From the NCBI GenBank assembly GCA_963678705.1, contig OY783205.1, forward strand, positions 2,108,001 to 2,172,000: 64,000 nt of DNA, read 5' to 3'. The translations under genes were made by a program, and so were the position numbers. Shown here in pieces: positions 43,607 through 57,119 of the stretch. Each line of letters begins with the position of its first letter. Within the stretch, counting starts at the first letter, position 1. Source of the DNA: Panorpa germanica. Lineage: Eukaryota > Arthropoda > Insecta > Mecoptera > Panorpidae. A model generated the notes under the pieces. That model worked only from the letters and a program-made list of their open reading frames with translations. It did no database searches and was not told the DNA's origin.

Positions 43607-43822
43607 TTTACAAATCCTATTTTATTCCTATTTATTATTTGAAATTTTTCTTTGAGTTTTCGATATTTTGTGTAAGTAATATGTAATATACTTTTGATAT
43701 TGATTTTGTTTTTTGTTAATTTATATAAATGAAATAAAATATTTTTTTTAATTTTATTTTTGTTTTTTGACAAAAATTCGGTTTTTCAAAAAGTAGGTTT
43801 TTGTATAAACCCTAGTTTTGAT

Positions 43823-46800
43823 AAGGTACTTCAACTGAAGAAGAAACCTTTCGAACTACAAGGACAATTATAAAAATATTTATTTTTTTAGATTATTCTT
43901 CTTCATTTGACCCCCAGGATGGCATTTTAAGGAGAAACTGTACTTCCTAGTACAAAAGTTGAATGTAGGTGGCTACTTTGTGCCAACATTTAAATGTATT
44001 TACAAAATCGTTTTGACAAACCGTGTTTTATTACACAAAAACATTAATAGCGTTGTATAGAAGTTAACTATTTAAAGAACAAAAGCGCACACAGTTAAAG
44101 AAATGTTTAAGCTTTTTTTTAAAATTGATTATAACATTTTAGATCTACACATTATCTAACGATTAACGATTATCGATTACATTCATCTTTTGTACAATGA
44201 AGTACAGATTCATTTCAAAAATATTAATTCGAACACTTTGGAAACCACTGTTTTAAAAAAATCATTGATTTTCACATTCATAAATAAGTTTTATGTGATT
44301 TTTTAACATGTTGAAAAATGATTGATCATCGAAAGCAGAAATATATGAGCTAACATAAAAGGAGTTCAAGAAGAAGAGTTTTTATGCAACTGTTTGTTTT
44401 GTAAACATATTTACCCAGCAATGCATCACAGTCGGAAATGCTGCAGCTGCCATCTATCAACGTAAAGTTTACGAAGGTGAAACTGCAACAAATGCCAACA
44501 TTTACCAAAACTTAAATATTTTACTTCATAAAAAAAAAATGAATTAAAAGGAAAGGAAAAATTATATTCTAGTCTGTGTTCGATGTTCAATCTTCCTGTC
44601 GAAACACAATAAAGCACAGATTTGTTCTGCAAAGTTCAATTATATCTGATGGAGCGCAGTTCCCATTGTATTGCAAGGAACAGCTACAAAGTATTCTTTG
44701 TCTTAGACAATGGAGTGTGATAAATAATGGACTGGTGAGCTACATCAGCGCTGCAGAGAACCGTGTGGTTTATCAGTAAACTAAAGTAACTATGAAAAAT
44801 GTATAACAAATAGTGTTAGTTATTGTAATGTTATTATAAGAAAAATAAAATGCAGAATCTTTTGTTATCCACGGCAACAAAGTAAGGAAATGAGCGATGG
44901 GCAACTTCTAAGATAATGCGGAGTGAAAAAAGATCACGAAAGGTCAAGTTATTTTCACTTCAAAATTACATTTTTAGAGTTTTGCAGTTGTTCGTTTGAT
45001 GCTTTGAATAAATACAAATTGAATGAGCGTAATTAATTGAAAAATGACCATACTGGTTTTATAAAATCGAAATTAAAATTTTGTAATTTTAACATGGGCT
45101 TTGATTAAATTCCAGTACGTAATGCAGGAACTTTATGACAATTTTATATATTATAAAAATTGTTTAAAAACAGTACTATAATATTACTACGAACTAAGCG
45201 CGGTTTAGCAAAAATAGTCGATGATTAGTACGATGACGTCAGCGAGGTAGTTATGAACATTTCTGTATTACAATGAATCTGTGTCTACAAATACGTCTTG
45301 ATGCTATTTAGTATTGCGTTTGTAATTTAAAGAGAATTACTTTTATTTTTTAAGATTGACCTTTTAGGAGGAACAGTTTTTCTGGTTCCTTTCAAGGAAA
45401 GACTATACGTTCCACCTGAAAGTGGAAACGATAAGTCATGGGTTTTAAAGAGTAACTAATCGCTTCAGCTATTTTATTTGCGTAATACGCCAAGATGTAC
45501 TTTTGAATCTGACTGTCAGTGAACAACTGCATTAAGTACCATATTCTGCTTATCATTTTAGACTGATCATAAAATTTCATCGCTGAATGATGACGTCACA
45601 AAAACGATGATTCATTCGAGAGTTATTTAAATATAAACTGAAATTTTGCCTACTAAATGAGGCATTTGAAGAGGAAAGCTTCAAAAACGACGCTTTTAAA
45701 TGACTTTCTCATATTTTAAATAAACTTTCTCGAATATTTCCATTATTTTTGCTGAACACATAGACTGTCTTAAGGCTACTAATATACTCTTATAATAAAA
45801 ACATTAGACCAGTAGATTTATATATCAGTGGTATTACAGTTTACAATCAATTAAACCACAGTTCGTGCTCTACTGTACTCATATTTTTCGCGGGAAAGAA
45901 TGTAAATTTGTGGAATTAGATCCATAATGCAACACACATAATATGATTAACAATTTCTTCGTCTTCACAAATTTAATTATCAGGTTACTATTTAGGTGAC
46001 CTTTATTCTCAAACTTTGAATTTTGTTTACCCTGCTTTGTTAACTCTCCTGGGTGCAATCGCATAAAAGAAATTTGTGTAAAATGTCGGATCAATCAGAT
46101 AAAGGAATGTGTGCTTCAAGAGACTTGAAATTGAAAAATCCATTTTATTTATTTATCTTGCAAAATAATAATTACTTACAAAAAAGTATTTTGTAGACCT
46201 ATTAAAAATGCATACATTATCACCCATTTTTTTAAGTGGGACTAACGATTTCCGAGAAAAATGTGAATATCATTTTTATTTACTACAAAAATCACAAAGA
46301 ATATATAAGGGCCACCGTGATATACTATGCGCAATTTACGTTCAAATTTCTACTTCAGTAACGTATGTCTTTAAATCAAATTTCAAAAAGCGCAGGAAGT
46401 TTGACTACAGTACATATAAAGTCAATATAAAGTGTGAGGTGGATATGCCCATGTCAGTGAAATCGCTGAAAAATTGAAGTGAAGGTAGTATCTTAATAAT
46501 TTATTTTGCTGTCTGTATCAGTAAAGTCTGCGGTGTGTTTTAAAAGATGCAAACAAAAAACTTTGCTGCTCGTGTTATCATAAATATTCTGCGATGCTCC
46601 ATACTGCCGTGCTCGTGTTGCTCGCAGCCCATCCATTCAGACTGCTCGGCTCGTTTAGTCTTCTTTGAGTTATGCTTCACTGCGCCGTGGATGCCGCATT
46701 AAATATTCTCAGGCCATGAATTTAATATGGAAACACGTTCCTTAAAAATGAAAAAATAGTACGTCACTCCAAGAACACATCCCTGTGAAAAGTTAAAGCG

Positions 46801-47879
46801 CTTCAAAGAAATTCCGAAACGCGTGTATCGTGAAACGGAACGACCCGACGCCCGACGGTGTCATGACGCGAATATAAACAATGAACATATCGAGAATTTC
46901 AAAGAAAGTGTAAGTGTTATGAAGTATAGATGCATTGTTAAAGGACTTCAGACCTAATTATTTATGGTCGTGCTTTTAATGTAGTTGGTCGTCTGTCGGT
47001 AAAACAGTGACCGTTCAGTCAAAACATATACTCATGAACTCAATAGATGTTACTGTAGGAATAACGGCAAACATAGTTGATATTTGGAGTCTACTAAACT
47101 TATGGATTTAATTAGTTAGACAGTTAAGTGCACATTGTGAGGTTATAATAAAATTAGATAAAAAGGAATTTACAATTTATGGTAAATAATAAACTTTAAA
47201 TGTGTTTCTTTCAATTTCAAGTATGATTTAAGTTAAACAATGTAATTATTAAAATGTGTATGTAAATTACCAAAATAAAGTTTAAATTTCAGAAACAACA
47301 CATGAGTTTGTTTAATATTTACAATTCCTAATAAAACTGAAGACATTGTCTTATATATATATGTATATTTGTATATGTATAAGACATTTCATTAATAATT
47401 TTTGTATGGCTTCCAAAATCAAAGACTTTTATGTTAGAGTATGTAACACATTATAATAATTACACTGTTTAACTTAAATCATACTATCTTACCAGAAATC
47501 AAAGAAACGACATTTAAAGTTCATTATTCAAATTGTCAATTCCTTTTTATTTAATTTATTTATGATAGCTTAACAATATGCACAGTGAATTCTGTCAGCT
47601 CTGTCTTCTATCTGAATTCTATCAACTGTGTTGGCCGTTATGTCTTACAACGTTATCCATGGAGTCCGAATGAAGAGTTTTGTACCAATTTACTTTGTTG
47701 GAGTCGGACTAGGCAGTTACTCTGTGCACAAAAATGAAAGTAGCTATAACTTATATATACCATTAGCTCGCCTGACCAGAATGCAATTGTAATATCTCTG
47801 GTCAATGTCACCAACTAAAGAAATATAATTTATAAGTATATTTAGGTTTCTATTTCTTTAAATATTCAAAAGTTGATGG
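43823..47879. other. Non-coding DNA, no gene recognised
   Basis: About 4 kb, AT-rich. Two TGACGTCA palindromes (45234-45241, 45591-45598) lie 350 bp apart. A GC-richer patch at 46590-46690 has no convincing frame. Small open frames (44576-44779, 46208-46477) are unrecognised. An imperfect palindrome TGTCTTATA ... TATAAGACA is near 47349-47388. Confidence 0.4.
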
Positions 47880-48262
47880 AAATATAGCTGTTTAAAATTT
47901 CAGCTTTGCCGCTTGTGGTAGTTCTGAGTATGACGTCATAAGAGAAATTAGTAATCGAGATTATTTTTCACAAATACATAATATAGAACATAATAGGATA
48001 CACAACTCAGCCATTAGTAGTAAATGACGCAAGCGTCTCTATTGTATAAAAGAGATGGCAAATTATCGGATGTGACATCTTATGCAGATTTTTTTTTTAA
48101 TAACTTTGGAACCCTTTAATGATTAAAGGGTCAAAATTACTTTTAATTGTTAATATCTACTATAATATTGTGGCTTGTTATACAATAATTGGACATTTGT
48201 GTTTCTGATAGCTAACTTTATCAATATAATAGTTTTATAGATATGAAGTCATGGTTCACATC
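47880..48262 (-). mobile_element. MITE family A copy
   Basis: Aligns along its length with 57120-57517 (same orientation) and with the reverse complement of 20505-20840. Shared blocks include TATGACGTCA, AAAGAGATGG, GGATGTGA and TAGCTAACTTTATCAATATA. No coding capacity. A local hairpin, CCCTTTAATGATTAAAGGG, is at 48112-48130. Confidence 0.75.
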
Positions 48263-48339
48263 CGCAATAATATTATATTTTTATTATTACGACTCAAATA
48301 CCTTATTAACTAATAAGACTTAGTGGTGTAGGATACCAC

Positions 48340-48699
48340 CTAGAAGACCGTCCAGTTTTTACTACGCCATTTATTCTCTACTGCTTTTGTTGTCAAATAT
48401 GAATGAATTAGGGGAGGTGATTGATAAGCACTCCGTATTTGCAATCCGATTATGTTACAATCTTTCAAACAACGACCGTCAAAATAACAGATTTCAGTAG
48501 CTGTTAGAAGTGAGCAGTGATCACTGATTATATTATGCTTTCGGGATGAGAAAATGTAGTTGTCTTTTGTGTGGGATCTCAAAAAATTTAAAATACTAGA
48601 TATTTGAGATAGACCCCATATCAAATAGAGCTCCAATTTTCTCCCATCATTCTTAGTATAGTACTGGTTGTATAGCACTTTCAATTTGTGACTTTTCAT
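48340..48699 (-). other. Unrecognised 119-codon open frame
   Basis: The longest open frame in this part, starting at ATG, with mixed hydrophobic and polar composition and several Cys. I recognise no domain, splice context or repeat relation. It lies close to a MITE end and may be a chance frame. Confidence 0.2.
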
Positions 48700-49779
48700 T
48701 TAAGAATACTACGAGTCATATAATCATTACAAATGGTTGACACTTGTAAAATTAAGTCGGCTTTCGTGTACGAACACGAGTGCTCATTCGACAAACATTT
48801 ACCTTAACGCTTATTACCCATAATTAACAATGTTTGATAAGTATTTATCTTATAATAAACAAGTCACTGTTATAATGTATTCAATATTTTATTTAAACTA
48901 ATGTGCCAAAAGTTCGGCGTTTCTATGAAAAATGTTCGTATGTTGAATATTGGTCATTCCTTAATAACATGTGTGATTCAGGTCGTTCGCCAAATGATCG
49001 ACAAAAAGCACGAGTAATCGTACATACGAGTCCGAGCACGGCCTAAAAGTTAATAGAATATCAGATCCTATATAATTTCAAGCAGTTTAAAATAAATAAA
49101 ACTTAATAGTTAAGGGAAGAGGTTTAGTTTGACTGTTACTGAAGTATTGAGATAGGTACGAGGTTTAATTTGCTATGATACTCGTACATAGTTCTTAAAG
49201 TTTTGAAAGTATTACAAGTTGTTCGAAGTAACATACTCGTACACTTCACCGTGGCACAAAGCTCTTCTGGGCTTATTATACCGTATTTGAAGTTCTGAAG
49301 GCTTTGCTCGTTATGAAAATATTACTAGAAGCACGATGTTGTTAGATATTCATTGTTTGATAACTTCAGATAGTTCACAGCTCGTGTTTCATAACTTGAT
49401 AACTTCAAAGCACTTTAATTTGCGTCTACCTACACACTCTATACATATACACATATTATAAGTGACATCGTCGAGATCTTTAACGAAATTCAATGGCATC
49501 AAAAACAAAAATGGCTGCTCGTGTTGACGTCTATACACAGATATCACACAAAGTTCTTCTAAGCAACGAAACAGGTCAGAAACAAGGCTTTATTTTATTA
49601 CAAAAATAACGTCTTAGAACAAAATTTTTAGCGTTTTCTCTGATCCAAGTTTTCATATTGTCTTGTTTCTATATATTTACAATTATCTTAAGACAGTTAT
49701 TATTAAGTGAAGAGCTATAGCGTATTAGAGTACCAGCAGCATTTGGGGTTACCCTCATTCAAATTTAGACATTGTTATC
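48700..49779. other. Non-coding DNA
   Basis: AT-rich, nothing recognised. Confidence 0.4.
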
Positions 49780-50400
49780 ACAGTAACGAGTTTAAATAAT
49801 GGGTCAAGCAAAAAGTTCGTGAAGTTTATACACAATAATTCAAACCCATTTCTTGTATAATTTAAATGAACTTTATTAAAAGAAATATGAGCCGTTTTGA
49901 TTGATAATCTTTTCATTTCCCTTCTAAGCCCACAAAACATAAAGCATTACCTTACGTGACGTCATTCTGGGTTTTACTATCGTTTGTGTGGCTTCATTCA
50001 TCTTGGACCATGATCTTTTTCGCGCATTATTGTCGTATACACCACACTTTTCATCGCCAGTTATCAACCTCGTCAAAAATGTTTCGATTGCGTTACGTTT
50101 TAGCAGTGATTCAGATATGGAAATTCGGTTCATTAAATTTTACCCAAATATCCAGCTTGTTTTTGTATCCAGCTTTATGCAAATGGATCAAAACTGTTCT
50201 TTGGCCAATGTTTAATTTCACAGTGATGTCCTAAGATGAAATATATGCCAATCTTATTCAATTTTCTTTAGAATATCATCGACATTTTCCACAATTGATC
50301 GACCAGAGAGTATCGCGTTTTTAACCTCAAGTTGTCCAGAACAGAAACGATAGAACCCTTTGTATGCTGCAGATTTTGATAAACCATTTCACCTTGTCAT
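49780..50400 (-). pseudogene. mariner transposase, broken
   Basis: Minus-strand fragments in mariner order. An N-terminal helix-turn-helix part in shifting frames (50230-50400) reads EVKNAILSGRSIVENVDDILKK. An open piece at 49924-50133 reads LITGDEKCGVYDNN then RKRSWSKMNEATQTI and VKPRMTSRKVML, the block with the first catalytic Asp (TGDEK). The part with the other two catalytic Asp residues is missing, and stops interrupt the N-terminus. A GTTCGTGAAGTT segment near 49817 may be the 3' terminal repeat. Inactive. Confidence 0.8.
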
Positions 50401-51805
50401 CTCCTTGGTCGAAGTAGTATTGTAAAATATACAATTACTTTGGAATAATTTAACAAATTTCCCAATTATAGTTTTTTATAATAATCTAAAAACTGTCACT
50501 TATCAAACGGACTGTCATAACTTAATAAGTTCTATTATATCTAATCAAGTTTTGTACATTTTCTCATATCTGCTGTAAATTGAACTGAAATGGTGCCAAA
50601 ATTTTAAACAAAATAATCATAACTTTAATATTTTAAGAAATTCCAATGGATACAAAGCATTTACAGGAATTTAGAAATTCCTTTACTTTCTATTTAGTGT
50701 AATTAGACGACCATTACACAACAAAAAATTAAAGAAACGTGTCTAGCTTTACACTCTAAATCTTAATTAATTATTAGTTTATTTCTGTTATTTACTGTAT
50801 GCATTTCATACCGGAGTCAAAGTCGGTACCCGAGAAACAAACTTATTTATTTAAGGTTGATGTAATCTCACAAAAAGTAAACACCTTTTACATTATTTTC
50901 CTAAAGTTAATATAATGTAAAATTACATAACAAAAGCTTTCCTCCGACATACATTTTTGTTTTTTGACGTTACTTAAACTATCTATGCAAGATTATTTAA
51001 GGTTACTCGTAGTAATAAACTAATATATTAATAAAAGGCTTTTAAAGGTATTTTGCATTTATTTAATGTCAATGCAATATAATTATGTTAAACTTTAGTA
51101 AATAGTAAAACGTAACGTTGCGTAAAAAATATTACATCAATTTACGTTTTGTGTTTAAGTGGTACATTTTTCCCGACTAAGTAATATTGAAAACAACTCT
51201 CCAAATAATAAACAAGATGAAAGAGAAAAGACTAAACAAGAGTATGCTACTGTAAAAGTAAATAAATCTACAAAATTCAACTAATTTTTGTTGAATACAC
51301 AACAATCAATATATCTAATGAAAACAAAAAAATAGAAAAGATGTAGTTCTCAAATCACACGTCATCAAACCTAATACTCTCGAGTTAGCAGTCTAGGTTT
51401 CGTTACGCTACAAATAGGGCAAATTTAATTTTTATGACAATTTGATATACTTTGTGAATTTATATACTTCAAAATAAATATATATACATACCAATGTATC
51501 AATGCAAATGTTTTTTTTAATTGTGCTGTTCAGTTATTACTAATAAAATGAACTGTTTAGATTTCTTTTGAACTCTGTAATAGCGATTACCAGATGGTCG
51601 ATCAGACTGCTGACTGCTAATTTCTTTACACCACTAGTGTCGGTCAGACTGTTAGGTTCACCGATGTATGGTTCACAACGTAATTGTAAGCATTATCTTT
51701 CGAATTGCCATACATTAATTTCAAGGCATTCATTTTTCAATATATACTATTCATGAAGAACAGTGTAACAAAATGGTAGTTTTTTCTTATTGTTCTGAAT
51801 GACGT

Positions 51806-51850
51806 AGAAGTTGATAACGAATAACGAATAACAGATAACGAATAACGAAT
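51806..51850 (+). repeat. ATAACGA(AT) short tandem repeat
   Basis: Five or so imperfect units of GATAACGAATAACGAATAAC type in 45 bp. Confidence 0.85.
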
Positions 51851-52204
51851 GGGGCTTATGTAATCCAGATAATGTTGTTTGTACTTACGCGCCCATTTCC
51901 CAAATGTACTCGTACTGCTAAATTATAAACAAGCTGAAGCAAATGTTTTACGTGACTTTACTTAGGGGTTGATACTTTTAAGGGTAAATAACGAAATTTC
52001 CTTTATACTAAAGTACACATAGACAGTGTTAAAAGCTATAGGAGAGCTTTACTTCTTGCCTTCTTCTTGTTTTGTTTATCTAGTTAGAATTTATACGTGA
52101 AAAATGGCGCATAAATGGAAACGTGCTGAGTTTGTCAAATGGATTATTTGTCTCGAGCTTTGTATCGAATTTTAAAAGTTTGTCTGTCGTTCGATGTCTG
52201 TCAT

Positions 52205-52233
52205 TAGGTTAGAGTTAGAGTTAGAGTTAGAGT
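52205..52233 (+). repeat. (TTAGAG)4 tandem repeat
   Basis: GTTAGAGTTAGAGTTAGAG-type hexamer, four units. It resembles but is not the insect telomere repeat TTAGG. Confidence 0.85.
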
Positions 52234-54145
52234 AGCTAAGTTATAAAGTTTTATGTGGTTATTTGTTTTACTATTAGTATGTTGGAGTTCCTGGAGTATC
52301 GAGGCATCATGTATCATTAATATCTCGCTTAACAAAAACATGGGAATTTCCTTATTAGTTTACTTATTTTAAAAATATATATATAGCAATCTGTCATATA
52401 TCATAGGACATTTAATAATAGGTTTGTAATAAAATTCTACTTGCTCTGTATGTACCCAGTGATGCATCTACATCTATTTATTATTTCATTTAATTAAGTC
52501 TTGAGTTGCGCTCCTCTTCAATCTGCTGAAGATAGTCCTGATATACATACAGTCCAAATTTCTAAATTTCCAGTCCATGTTTTTAGATTTTACGTATACA
52601 ATATTATTCACGTTGAAACATATGAATACTTTGAAAAAACAAAACAAGCAATATTGTCTTAGGATCACCTTAGGACAGACTTGTCGTAACTGTTCATGTT
52701 CCCATGACCTGTAATGAGGAGTCAAGACTATTTTGAAACAGTCACATCTTCCTTGTGTTCTTGGTAAAGACACAGTTTTACAAACGTGGAACATCTCAAG
52801 ACAGTTCTGTAACGATATTATAACGTGGAATTTATCAAAAACCATTAACATTATACATTGCTTTAACCTTAGTTCATATCACTTAGTAATATATCAAAAT
52901 GTATTCTCTATAAACCATTTTAAAATTAATTTAAAAAGTTTTAATAAGGAATTGTTTAAGATGGATTTAAAGTGAAATAACTTATGGAATTTACATAAAG
53001 TTGACATTATTTTGTTTTAATTCACAAAAACTTTTCGCTTCTGAATATACGGGTATACCATAGACTAAATACACGTCACATTATAATCTGTAGAAGACTG
53101 CTCCCATCTGCTTACCGGCTGCGGCTACAGCTGGAGAACCCTCCAGCGGGCTGAAAGCTTCACAATGCTACGGTAAATCCCTGTCTTCCTTCCAAACTTA
53201 ATACCATCCAACTTTGTGGCAGTGTTGTATCTTAACACAGGTTCAAAGATGACCTTGAAAGATGCAAATTTGTACCATTTTATGGAAAAGCGTAGCTTAG
53301 AGACAAACTCTATTCCAGAGCCGCATTAACATAATGGATGCGCATGGTCTACTAAATAGGGTTGTTACAGAAACAAATAAAATATCCAGTAATGATATTA
53401 AATATTTTCAATTCCTTCTCTCTTTGCACATAAACAGTCTATCAATATTTTTAATTATATTCTACAGTGTATAAGAATATTTACTATTTGTATAATGTTT
53501 GTTATATTTAAACCCACAAATATTTTTTATTTTAACAAAGAAATAAAGACTTCATGCCATCTCTTTCTTTCGACATGATACGCTCTTGTTTCTTTCTTTT
53601 ATTATACTTTTTAGTTGCACTTTTCCTTTTAACTTTAACTTTTCAAGCTTGAAACAGCTATTTGTTTGCTACAGCTGAGCATTGACTGATTCACTGGTAT
53701 TTAACTAGTTAATTGACTCACTTACCAAAGTATATTTACATGCATTTAATCACTTTAGCAATGTTCGTTTTAAATTATTACTTTACTAGTTATTCCTCTT
53801 TATTAAATTTCATCGGCTTATTCTTTAATCGGATCTTAATTATACGAACATCAAGCGAATTTGGAGTAGTTGAAAGAAGATTTTATTCTCTGCACTAAAC
53901 ACTAATCGATTTAGTCCACCAACTGATGTTTCAAATAATAATCAGGAGAAAAGGGCGCCCGAAAATTACCCCCGAGAAGATTTTGTGGGTAATGTAGGCT
54001 CAATAATCATTTCAAAATATAATACTTAAATTTAATTAAATTTGAATACGCTATATTATTTAATAGGTAAAGTGTATATAATTTGTAAATCTATTTTAAT
54101 ATAAAATATGTTATACTATGTATGAATATTAATTAATTCATAACA

Positions 54146-54335
54146 CATCACTCAATAAGTTCGTAGGATGACATATAAATGAATATATGTCAAAATTTCA
54201 TGACATGTCAACTATTAGTTTACGAGTTAGAGTAACACTTGTCAAACTATTGTATTGCTTGAACGGTATTTTTTCATAAAATCATACGGATTTGTTAATA
54301 ATCTATATGTCATCCTGCAAACTTATTGGGTGATG
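54146..54335. mobile_element. mariner-type MITE
   Basis: About 190 bp with inverted ends of about 32 bp: CATCACTCAATAAGTTCG on the left and, on the reverse strand of the right end, CATCACCCAATAAGTTTG, both continuing into AGGATGACATATA. AATAAGTTCGTA near the end is typical of mariner-family terminal repeats. The flanks do not show a clean TA, so limits are approximate. Confidence 0.8.
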
Positions 54336-56019
54336 CGATATTTTCAAATTTTGTAGTATTCATGTATGTAAGGTACAATTGACAAGTAAATACAAGTAAT
54401 TAGAACAAATCTATTTTTAAAGCTGTAAAAAAAAATTAGAAAAATTTATACGAATTATGCTGCATAATATAAATTAAGGAGAAGAAATTCTCTTCAAATT
54501 TTCTTACATAACTGCTACAAATGCCGCAGCAACTTAAGCAACATTTCTGTACAATTTGGCAGTTGAATTTGGAGTCTCGGATCAGAAGTTTTAAGAGAAA
54601 AAATATTCTACGGCTTCTTTTGCCCATAGTGTTATTACGTCTCTAGCGACGAGAAAACACTAGTTTCATATAAATACAGGAGTGTCTTTTAAAAACCTTG
54701 CTAAACAGTTAGATCAGTTTAATAGTACCTATGCTAAAGCAGCTTCTTGTCCCTAGATATTGGAGTAAAGGTGTATCATGAGTTCTGATTTAAATAAATC
54801 AGGTAAAGCATTAAACTTGAAGTCTTCTTTAAACTACGAGCCAATAGCACTTTGGACAATGGATTAAAAAATGTGTCACTTAGTTACAATTGAAACTTGT
54901 ATTTCTCCAAATTATGCAATATGTTTGAGTATTGTATTGAACTGTCTATTTTAGATGCTAGCGGCTTTTGTTGCACGCTATTTAGGTGCGTCTAGTGCAC
55001 GTTACTCACTGACTTGTCGTTAACGAGTTTTATAATTAAAATCTAACACGATGGACGTCTTTGTACCATCGACGTCAACGATGTTAGCAACGCAGACAGA
55101 TCAAACAAAATGGCTGACTTGTGCATGAATATATAGCAGTGTTGGCATAGAACCTTATATAATTTAAACGATAAGAACAATATTAAAGATTAATATTATA
55201 AAATTAAAACAAAGCAGACAACTTTTCTTTACCACCCTAATTACGGCACTGCTTTACTGTAACTCATTGTGGAAGCTGAGGAGTTGCTCTTTGTCTTCTT
55301 CGTACCGTCTTATATTGCGTACCATTTAATACCACAAAGGAAAATATAAAACGAACCTGTTGAACCCGACATTAGCACAGACAATAAAATGAAAATATAA
55401 AGATTCCTTCTGGGTTTCCTTTCCCAAGTCCCAACGCCACCCTCAGGCACCGCAAGCTGATTCCCCTGGGATCAGTCGTACCAGGGAACATCTTACCTTG
55501 TTAGCTGGGAACGATCTGGACTGGGATTTTGCTGTTTCTCAGAAATGCTTTGAGTCTTTGTTTTCCTTTACATTTATCTTTTGAATTATCCTTATCTCCC
55601 CACTCGTTTTGGAATCCATGTGATTATTTCGTTGTTATAAAAGAACAAACGCAAAATTAATTAAGTAAATAATTAAATATTTAAGAAATATGAAATCCAC
55701 CCGGAAAGTTCAAATTACATTGTTTACTATAACAGATTTAATTACGTCTTAACAATAGTACGTCGGCAGTATGATATACGAATTTAAATGTAGACGAATT
55801 ATCTTAATCACTTTAGGATTAATTAGTCTTAAGTGAATGATAACAACTACTATTTTTATTTTAAGTTTTAGTTGCATACTTTTTATAATTATTTTTATAA
55901 AATTATTTTTATAATTATAATTCGTGCCGCTGGGCTTTACATTCCTCCACTCTAAATCACTATATTCATTTCATTTAATTAACTTAGAACTATTCATAAA
56001 ACTACACTTGGAGAATATC
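54336..56019. other. Non-coding DNA
   Basis: No gene recognised. A GC-richer patch lies at 55420-55540 without a convincing frame. Confidence 0.4.
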
Positions 56020-56300
56020 AGGATTCAGAATAGAGAGGAAGAGAAGGGTAACAGATACTGGAAGAAATAGAGGGAAGGGTCTGCAGAATGAGTAAGCGAG
56101 AAAAAGAGACGATGGAGCATATAAGAGGAAAATGCGAGTTTAAGATTGTTAGTGAAAGGAGATAGAGTACGTGCTGAGAGGAGACCGGTAGATGACGGAG
56201 GTACAGACAACAAGAAAAGAGAAAGAGGAAAGGAGGAGAAGCCTGCAGTTTAAATTGGTTAATTAGATGAGAAAGAGACAGAAATAGTGACACGAGGAGA
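56020..56300 (+). pseudogene. Non-LTR RT C-terminal fragment, decayed
   Basis: Reads ILEEIEGRVCRMSKREKETMEHIRG and then KC on the plus strand. It has Cys at 56082, His at 56118 and Cys at 56133 of a C-x2-C...H-x4-C knuckle, with the second Cys replaced by Ser. Stops follow. This is the tail of a non-LTR ORF2 (R1/jockey-like pattern). It aligns with the reverse strand of 13889-14110. Confidence 0.65.
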
Positions 56301-57119
56301 AAAAAGAAGAAATATCATTAGTTTAATTTTAAGCAGATTCTAAGAATAGTTTTAGTTTTAATTTTATATTGCAATTTTAAATTGTATATTTCAGTCGCAA
56401 AACGGAGTAAGGTGTAATCCACACAGTAATCTGTATCTAGTCCGAGTAGCGAACTCCGAACTTTTTTTGTATTCGTTTCTACTCGCACACAATACTCGCT
56501 CAGTATTGGGGTGTCGTGGGGGTCTGCCATTACTCGGATATGTGTGATTGTATGAGATCCCCTCACCTTGCTTCTCCTGGCTCAGTGTTCAATTCGCCAA
56601 AACATACGTACCGAGTACAGTCTTAAAAAAGATACGCAGTCAATATTTGTATCACAGAGAAACGTTAACAAATAAAAATAACTTATGAAGTGAGTTTAGA
56701 CCTATATAATGCTATAATGATATAATTCAACTAAAACTAAAACGGTAGGTGAGAATGAACTTTACAATTAATAATTCGGTTTACGTCTTTTGAATTATGT
56801 TTGCTTACGTTTACTTAACGGGTGTTAATTCCAAAATCGATTTTTTTAGAAAATATGGTTATATGTTTAGTAAGGGTCTTACACTTTCGACGAATAGCAT
56901 GAATATTTTACATTATTCATAAAAGTATACCATTCAAAGTGTTATAAAAAGTGTTCAAATCACAAAAGTACATTTTCTTTACTTAACACCCCTCCATTTT
57001 AAATTTTGTTGAACTGCACTTTAACTAAGAAAGATAATTTTTGATTCAAATATAGGTTAATATAATATGTGTAACAGCGTTTCATTTTACTTAAATATAA
57101 AACAATTAACGGAAGTACA
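56301..57119. other. Non-coding DNA
   Basis: Nothing recognised. Confidence 0.4.

Larger units (their letters stand above)
37854..43814 (+). mobile_element. hAT transposon relic with nested LTR element
   Basis: Terminal repeats TAGGGTTT (37854) and AAACCCTA (ending 43814), with a perfect 8-bp target duplication GTTTTGAT at 37846-37853 and 43815-43822. Eight base pairs is the hAT hallmark. Without the insertion at 38400-43440 the hAT copy is only about 0.9 kb and keeps just the C-terminal end of the transposase. AGGTTTTTGTA occurs near both ends and may be a sub-terminal transposase site. Two near-identical copies of TGATTTGATATTTAAAATT lie at 38000-38038. Confidence 0.92.
50401..54145. other. 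Non-coding; short tandem repeats
   Basis: No gene recognised. 51806-51850 holds repeated ATAACGA units. 52205-52233 holds four TTAGAG units after a GG. The open frame at 52486-52851 (minus) has no family features. Confidence 0.4.

Noticed and set aside
52486..52851. 121-codon minus frame
   Set aside because: No recognisable domain and an overlapping frame on the other strand; likely chance.
56018..56293. Leu/Ser-rich minus frame
   Set aside because: It is the antisense of the purine-rich non-LTR tail fragment on the plus strand.
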